DNA of 64,000 bases. Origin: Clostridium_AB sp036639235 (lineage in GTDB: Bacteria > Bacillota > Clostridia > Clostridiales > Caloramatoraceae). The stretch's first letter is position 1. Each line of letters begins with the position of its first letter. The notes under the pieces are model-generated. The model saw only the letters and a list, made by a program, of their open reading frames with translations, did not search any database and was not told the origin of the DNA. Position numbers and translations under genes: made by a program. This document shows positions 59,415-64,000 of the stretch, in pieces. The DNA lies in NCBI RefSeq assembly GCF_036639235.1, contig NZ_JAVWJB010000008.1, positions 1 through 64,000 of the forward strand. The letters are read 5' to 3'.

Positions 59415-60431
59415 TTATAAACTATTTGAGGCTTTCTTAGCCTTTAAAAATTCATTATAATCTGCTGTAAAGAAATGTTTACCGCTATTTTGCAGAACAA
59501 AATATATATAATCATGCTGTGAAGGATTTGCAGCAGCTGATAGTGACTTCACCCCAGGTGAAGCTATAGGTCCAAGTGGAAGCCCTGCATTTTTGTAAGT
59601 ATTATAAGGTGAATCAATCTCTAAATCCTTATTATATAACTTATCCTTATGCTCACCAAGTGCATACAGTACTGTTGCACATGATTGCAGCCTCATATTA
59701 GACTTAATTCTATTGTAGAAAACACCTGAAATTATAGGTCTTTCCTCATCACTTCTAGCTTCCTTCTCAACAACAGATGCCATCTTAACCACATCATCTA
59801 CTGATATATTAAGCTTATCTGCACCTTCTTTAGCTATAGGATAGGCATGCTCATTAAAACTCTCAAGCATTCTATCTATAACTTCCTTTGACTGAGTATT
59901 CTTTCTAAATTCATATGTGTCTGGATATAAATATCCTTCAAGTCTAGCTCTTCTTCCAGCTGGAATCTGTTTTACAAATTCAAACTTTGAGAAATCTCCA
60001 TTATTAACTTCATTAATAAATTCTTCTTTACTTGATATTACACCTGACGAAACTAATTTATCAGCAATGTCATTAACAGTGTATCCCTCTGGTACAGTAA
60101 CCTTAATAGCATTAATATCCTTGCTTATCTTACCACCTGATATATCATCAAGCATAGACTTTACAGATGAAGATGTTTTGAATCTATATTCTCCACTTTT
60201 CATATCTGATAGCCCACTTAAGCTTAAATAACCTGATGCAATAAAAGGTACCTTAAGGGCTCCTACCTTATTAAGCTTATCAATAACTTCTTTTTTAGTA
60301 TCTCCCTTGTCAACTCTAATAGAGAATACCCTATCACCACTTGATACAGGCATAAATAAATATGCAGCTGAACCTACAATGGGTAGTGCTATTAACAAAC
60401 ATACTAGAGTTATAATTAGTTTCTTATTCAT
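59415..60431 (-). CDS. mltG: Endolytic murein transglycosylase MltG
   Basis: Cuts nascent glycan strands outside the membrane and so ends chain growth. The 338 residues start with one membrane helix (IITLVCLLIALPIVGSAAYLF), then a LysM-like segment (VTVPEGYTVNDIADKLVSSGVI) and the YceG domain with GYLYPDTYEFRKN, the catalytic Glu in MASVVEKEARSDEERPIISGVFYNRI near residue 225 and SPYNTYKNAGLPLGPIASPGVKSLSAA. ATG 60431 after GTGGTGAT is preferred to the upstream GTG at 60446. It precedes the O-methyltransferase gene, the usual order. Confidence 0.93.
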   Translation of the reverse strand: MNKKLIITLVCLLIALPIVGSAAYLFMPVSSGDRVFSIRVDKGDTKKEVIDKLNKVGALKVPFIASGYLSLSGLSDMKSGEYRFKTSSSVKSMLDDISGGKISKDINAIKVTVPEGYTVNDIADKLVSSGVISSKEEFINEVNNGDFSKFEFVKQIPAGRRARLEGYLYPDTYEFRKNTQSKEVIDRMLESFNEHAYPIAKEGADKLNISVDDVVKMASVVEKEARSDEERPIISGVFYNRIKSNMRLQSCATVLYALGEHKDKLYNKDLEIDSPYNTYKNAGLPLGPIASPGVKSLSAAANPSQHDYIYFVLQNSGKHFFTADYNEFLKAKKASNSL

Positions 60432-60496
60432 TAGATCACCACTCAATAAAAATTAATAAGTTAATTATATATTGTATTGCATAATTTTACAAGTTA

Positions 60497-62320
60497 CTAC
60501 TTATTTCTTGCAGCTCTCTTTCTCATTGTTGGGTCAAGCATCTTCTTTCTCATTCTGATGCTTTGAGGTGTAACCTCAACTAGCTCATCACTTGAAATAA
60601 ACTCTAGTGATTGCTCAAGACTTAGGTTAATAGCTGGTACTAGTCTTAGTGACTCGTCTGCTCCTGAACTTCTCATGTTAGTTGCTTGCTTCTTCTTACA
60701 AACGTTAACATCGATGTCTTCTGCTCTTGAACATACACCAACGATCATTCCTTGGTATACAGGAACTCCAGGTCCTACGAACATGCTTCCTCTATCCTGT
60801 GCATTGAATAGACCGTAAGTTACAGCTTCACCAGTTTCAAATGCAACTAGCGCTCCTCTGTTTCTTTCAGGAATATCTCCCTTAGCTACTTCGTATCCTT
60901 CAAATAGGTGATTCATTATACCGTTACCCTTAGTATCAGTCATGAACTCACTTCTGTATCCAATAAGTCCTCTTGCAGGAATATTAAATTCAAGTCTTAC
61001 GTATCCATCTACTGCTGAAGTCATGTTAGTCATTTCTGCTTTTCTTTGACCAAGCTTTTCCATAACAACTCCCATGTACTCTTCAGGAACGTCAACAGTT
61101 AATAGCTCTATAGGCTCACACTTAACCCCATCAATTTCCTTGTAGATTACGTTAGGTCTTGATACTTGGAACTCATATCCTTCTCTTCTCATTGTTTCAA
61201 TAAGAACTGAAAGGTGAAGTTCTCCTCTACCTGATACTTCAAATGCATCGTTAGTATCAGTATCCTTAACTCTAAGACTTACGTTAGTCTCAAGTTCTCT
61301 CATAAGTCTATCTCTTAAGTGTCTTGTAGTAACGAAGTCTCCTTCCTTACCAGCAAATGGGCTATCATTAACGCTAAATGTCATTGATAGTGTTGGCTCG
61401 TCTATGTTAACAAATGGAATAGCTTCTGGGTTTTGTGCATCAGCTATAGTCTCTCCAATTGCGATATCAGCTATACCTGAAATTGCAATAATATCTCCAC
61501 TTGTTGCTTCTTCAGCTTCTTCTCTCTTAAGACCGTTGAATGTATATAGTGTAACAATCTTACCATTTCTAGTCTTACCATCTGGGCTACAGATTGCGAT
61601 TGGTTGATTCTTTTTAATAATTCCCCTTTGAACCTTACCGATTGCTATTCTTCCAACGTACTCATTTGAGTCAATTGTAGTAACTAGCATTTGAAGTGAT
61701 TCATCTGGATTACTATCTGGTGATGGAACCTTCTCAATAATAGTTTCAAATAGTGGAACCATATCAACTGCTTCATCTTCCATATTAATCTTAGCAATAC
61801 CTGACTTACCTGAAGCGTATACTACTGGGAATTCAAGCTGATCATCATCTGCTCCTAGCTCGATAAATAGTTCAAGAACTTCATCAACAACCTCATCAGG
61901 TCTAGCCCCTGGCTTATCAATTTTGTTAATAACAACGATTGGCTTAAGCTTAAGCTCTAGAGCCTTTCTTAGCACGAATCTTGTTTGAGGCATAGCACCC
62001 TCAAATGCGTCTACTAGTAGAACAACACCGTCTACCATCTTAAGAACTCTCTCAACTTCTCCTCCGAAGTCAGCGTGTCCTGGTGTATCAATAATGTTAA
62101 TTTTTAAGTCGTTGTAGATTACAGCTGTATTCTTTGAAAGAATTGTAATCCCTCTTTCTTTTTCTAGGTCGTTAGAGTCCATAACTCTTTCGTTAACCTT
62201 TTCATTGCTTCTAAATGTTCCACTTTGTTTTAATAGTTCGTCTACCAGTGTAGTTTTACCGTGGTCAACGTGGGCAATAATAGCAATATTTCTTATATTC
62301 TCTGTAGTGAAATTTATCAT
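60497..62320 (-). CDS. typA: Ribosome-associated GTPase TypA/BipA
   Basis: A translational GTPase that helps 50S assembly, especially in the cold. The 607 residues have G1 IIAHVDHGKTTLVDELL near residue 14, the G2 RGITI, G3 DTPGHADF, G4 VINKIDKPGARPDE, then EF-G-like domains and the BipA-specific C-terminus (GLFNAQDRGSMFVGPGVPVYQGMIVG). An open frame reaches 62398, but the extra 26 residues are encoded by a terminator hairpin. ATG 62320 has a GGAGG site and gives the correct family start. Confidence 0.96.
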   Translation of the reverse strand: MINFTTENIRNIAIIAHVDHGKTTLVDELLKQSGTFRSNEKVNERVMDSNDLEKERGITILSKNTAVIYNDLKINIIDTPGHADFGGEVERVLKMVDGVVLLVDAFEGAMPQTRFVLRKALELKLKPIVVINKIDKPGARPDEVVDEVLELFIELGADDDQLEFPVVYASGKSGIAKINMEDEAVDMVPLFETIIEKVPSPDSNPDESLQMLVTTIDSNEYVGRIAIGKVQRGIIKKNQPIAICSPDGKTRNGKIVTLYTFNGLKREEAEEATSGDIIAISGIADIAIGETIADAQNPEAIPFVNIDEPTLSMTFSVNDSPFAGKEGDFVTTRHLRDRLMRELETNVSLRVKDTDTNDAFEVSGRGELHLSVLIETMRREGYEFQVSRPNVIYKEIDGVKCEPIELLTVDVPEEYMGVVMEKLGQRKAEMTNMTSAVDGYVRLEFNIPARGLIGYRSEFMTDTKGNGIMNHLFEGYEVAKGDIPERNRGALVAFETGEAVTYGLFNAQDRGSMFVGPGVPVYQGMIVGVCSRAEDIDVNVCKKKQATNMRSSGADESLRLVPAINLSLEQSLEFISSDELVEVTPQSIRMRKKMLDPTMRKRAARNK

Positions 62321-62376
62321 AATAACCTCCAAGCTTCTTTCTGTAAAAAAATGGAAAAATAATTTTAAAATAAAAC

Positions 62377-62402
62377 AAGGACACCACAAATGTGACATCC
62401 TT
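62377..62402 (-). terminator. Terminator upstream of typA
   Basis: On the minus strand AAGGAUGUCAC pairs with GUGGUGUCCUU (11 bp, three G-U pairs) around AUUU, followed by a GTTTTATTTT run. It ends the unnamed gene to the right, before typA. Confidence 0.65.
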
Positions 62403-62446
62403 GACTATTCTACATGAATAATATATCTATTGTCAATGAAAGTTAT

Positions 62447-64000
62447 CTATCTCTTTCTAATTATTTTACATTTTTTGATTTTTTTAATTAATAAATGCAA
62501 AAAGAAATTGTCCCCGTTAAGATGTATAACAGTAACATTCTGAATAGGCATAAGCCTTTTTATGTCACTATCAATATTTCTTAAAGTTTCCTCCATTGTA
62601 AAAAAATTAACTTTATACTTAGTCCATAAAATATACTGTGGTATCTCACTAAAACTCTCAACATTTAGTTTAGATAAATAAGCATATTTTAAAATTTTAA
62701 GGTTTTGAAGCTCTTTTTTAATAGATATAATCTGATCTGGCTCTAGGTCTAGCTTAATATATTTTTCAAGGTTAAAGCTAGGTCTTTCTCTTTCCTTAAG
62801 AGCTACTTTGCATCTATCTCTAAGTTCTTTATACTCCTTGGTATATCTATCAACCATATTATATGCGTCCTTTTTTCTATAAAAGTTAATAATCTCCCTA
62901 TAACCTTCATATGAAACAAATGGATTGATTCTTATAGCTGATTCTATATACTCTATTCCCTGTGGGTTATTACCATCTAGAAGCATTTTCCCAACTAATA
63001 ATCTTATTGATGGATTATTAGGATATCCTATGCAAAGCTTTTTACCCTCAATAATAGCATTATTGATTCCAGTATACTTCTCTCGAAGACTTAAATATAG
63101 TGGAAAACTTGACTCCTTAAGCTTAAATTCATTAAATTCCTTAGAAAGGTTAGCATAAACCTGTTTTTCTTCCTTATTTCTTTGAAGAATAATTCTAAGC
63201 CCTTTTTTCTTTTCAGCCTGCCATATTTTGTTATACCTTGCTTCTATTTTAGAGAAGTTTTTAGATAAAAATCTTATTGAATTATTTCCAAATTCATATT
63301 GGAAGTTATCTATATCCTCGTTTGCATTTTCAATTCTTGCAATCAAACTTCTTTTAAAGTCTAAGCTTTCCCTATCTTCACCCTTTATATTCTTAAGACA
63401 AATTGTAATATCACGTCCACTAACGAGTTCATTAAGATATGTACTCATTTTAGTATAATAATTACCTATTGCCTCCTCAGTTTCTTCTATTTCCTTTTCA
63501 ATTGCCCTATCAAAAACTTCCGCTACAAGGTAGCTATGTACTTTTTTCTTAAGTATAGTATTTATGAACACCTTTGAACCAAAAGTCTCTATATACATCT
63601 TATCACTTTCAAGCTTAGCCTCTCCTAAAGCAACTGATATAATTTCCTTATAGAAATTATATATGTACTTATAAACAGGCAGTATCATATTTTTAACTGC
63701 TACATTTGACTTAGAGTATAGAGCATCATCTCTAAACAAGCTCTCCATTAACTTTAGAGTTTTAGTGTAGCTTCTATGCTTAATATTCCTAATCTTAGAT
63801 GCTGAAATAACTGAAAGTGCAATTGAATCTTTTAGCTCTTTTTCACTAAATCCAAGTACTATAGGAAGTCCAATTTCTAAACTATTAATATATCTTCCCC
63901 TAATACCCTTTGACTTATGTAAAATCACTTTAATATTAGTTTTCTTAGTTAGTATTATATTTTCAATTTTAGGTCCCTTGTACTCTTCAACTAGTGAATC
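62447..64000 (-). CDS. Unrecognised protein with TPR-like C-terminal half (partial, 5' end outside window)
   Basis: The frame stays open to the right edge, so the 493-residue stretch from GTG 63928 is only part of the gene; 24 more codons are visible upstream with no obvious start. I do not recognise the family. The N-terminal visible part (YINSLEIGLPIVLGFSEKELKDSIALSV) faintly recalls M48 metalloproteases but has no HExxH zinc motif. The middle is rich in Lys/Glu helices. Near the C-terminal half, YPNNPSIRLLVGKMLLDGNNPQGIEYIESAIRINP looks like a tetratricopeptide repeat. The C-terminus ends in a basic KKIKKCKIIRKR tail. No signal peptide can be judged. Confidence 0.6.
   Translation of the reverse strand, partial: DSLVEEYKGPKIENIILTKKTNIKVILHKSKGIRGRYINSLEIGLPIVLGFSEKELKDSIALSVISASKIRNIKHRSYTKTLKLMESLFRDDALYSKSNVAVKNMILPVYKYIYNFYKEIISVALGEAKLESDKMYIETFGSKVFINTILKKKVHSYLVAEVFDRAIEKEIEETEEAIGNYYTKMSTYLNELVSGRDITICLKNIKGEDRESLDFKRSLIARIENANEDIDNFQYEFGNNSIRFLSKNFSKIEARYNKIWQAEKKKGLRIILQRNKEEKQVYANLSKEFNEFKLKESSFPLYLSLREKYTGINNAIIEGKKLCIGYPNNPSIRLLVGKMLLDGNNPQGIEYIESAIRINPFVSYEGYREIINFYRKKDAYNMVDRYTKEYKELRDRCKVALKERERPSFNLEKYIKLDLEPDQIISIKKELQNLKILKYAYLSKLNVESFSEIPQYILWTKYKVNFFTMEETLRNIDSDIKRLMPIQNVTVIHLNGDNFFLHLLIKKIKKCKIIRKR

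Noticed and set aside
62321..62398. N-terminal extension of TypA
   Set aside because: The extra codons lie over a terminator hairpin and have no ribosome site, while ATG 62320 has a strong one and matches the family start.
1..64000. CRISPR array, insertion sequences, tRNA and rRNA genes
   Set aside because: No regularly spaced repeats, transposase frames, terminal inverted repeats, cloverleaf-like sequences or rRNA blocks were seen on either strand.

Overview
The window is a 64 kb stretch of chromosome from a low-G+C, endospore-forming, anaerobic Firmicute of the Clostridiaceae type. This rests on AT-rich intergenic DNA, GGAGG-type ribosome binding sites, a full spoIIIA operon, spo0A, spoIVB, sigK, spoIIM and ytfJ, a desulfoferrodoxin superoxide reductase and a gene order close to conserved Clostridium/Bacillus blocks. 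I see no transposase, prophage, CRISPR array, tRNA or rRNA. Nearly everything lies on the minus strand and is read from the right end to the left. The plus-strand exceptions are a GGDEF gene, recQ, a class IV aminotransferase gene, tspO and a GerMN lipoprotein gene.

Region by region. 1-8.3 kb: a cut-off FAD oxidoreductase and its Fe-S/flavin partner, dacB, ytfJ, a DUF2953 gene, scpB, scpA, an M50 protease, a GGDEF gene and dacF. 8.4-14.7 kb: recQ, then a nucleoside catabolism cluster (deoB, punA, pdp) downstream of xerD. 14.7-18.7 kb: spoIIM, a NUDIX gene, spo0A and spoIVB. 18.8-31.1 kb: a long housekeeping operon (asp23, nusB, a TsaD-like paralogue, folD, xseA, xseB, ispA, OLE RNA, oapA, dxs, tlyA, nadK, argR, recN). 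31.2-36.4 kb: spoIIIAA-AH. 36.4-47.1 kb: a Cys-rich protein, efp, pepP, aroQ and aroK, then a type IV pilus cluster and aroE. 47.1-50.6 kb: an ABC exporter, sigK and a THUMP methyltransferase. 50.7-56.7 kb: aminotransferase, tspO, superoxide reductase, pabC-pabB-pabA, a candidate small RNA and a GerMN lipoprotein. 56.7-64 kb: udk, a U32 peptidase, an O-methyltransferase, mltG, typA and a cut-off gene.

The most remarkable element is the non-coding stretch between ispA and oapA (about 25238-25822, minus). Size, G+C-rich structure, a perfect 10-bp helix joining its ends and the flanking genes identify it as OLE (Ornate Large Extremophilic) RNA. The adjacent membrane protein is its partner OapA. 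Other signals of note are a sigma-H promoter with an overlapping 0A box in front of spo0A, candidate sigma-E promoters for spoIIM, spoIIIAA and sigK, a promoter-terminator unit at 55557-55677 that looks like an independent small RNA gene, and a GspH-I-J-K-like minor pilin set whose last member seems to start at CTG.

Functionally the window joins sporulation control (Spo0A, SigK, SpoIVB, the SpoIIIA channel, SpoIIM), cell-wall and chromosome upkeep (DacB/DacF, MltG, ScpAB, XerD, RecN, RecQ, ExoVII), isoprenoid synthesis (Dxs, IspA), folate and aromatic precursors (FolD, PabABC, AroEKQ), nucleoside salvage (DeoB, PunA, Pdp, Udk) and a surface pilus. Several starts were moved inward from the longest open frame because a ribosome binding site lay inside it; these choices are explained in the entries.
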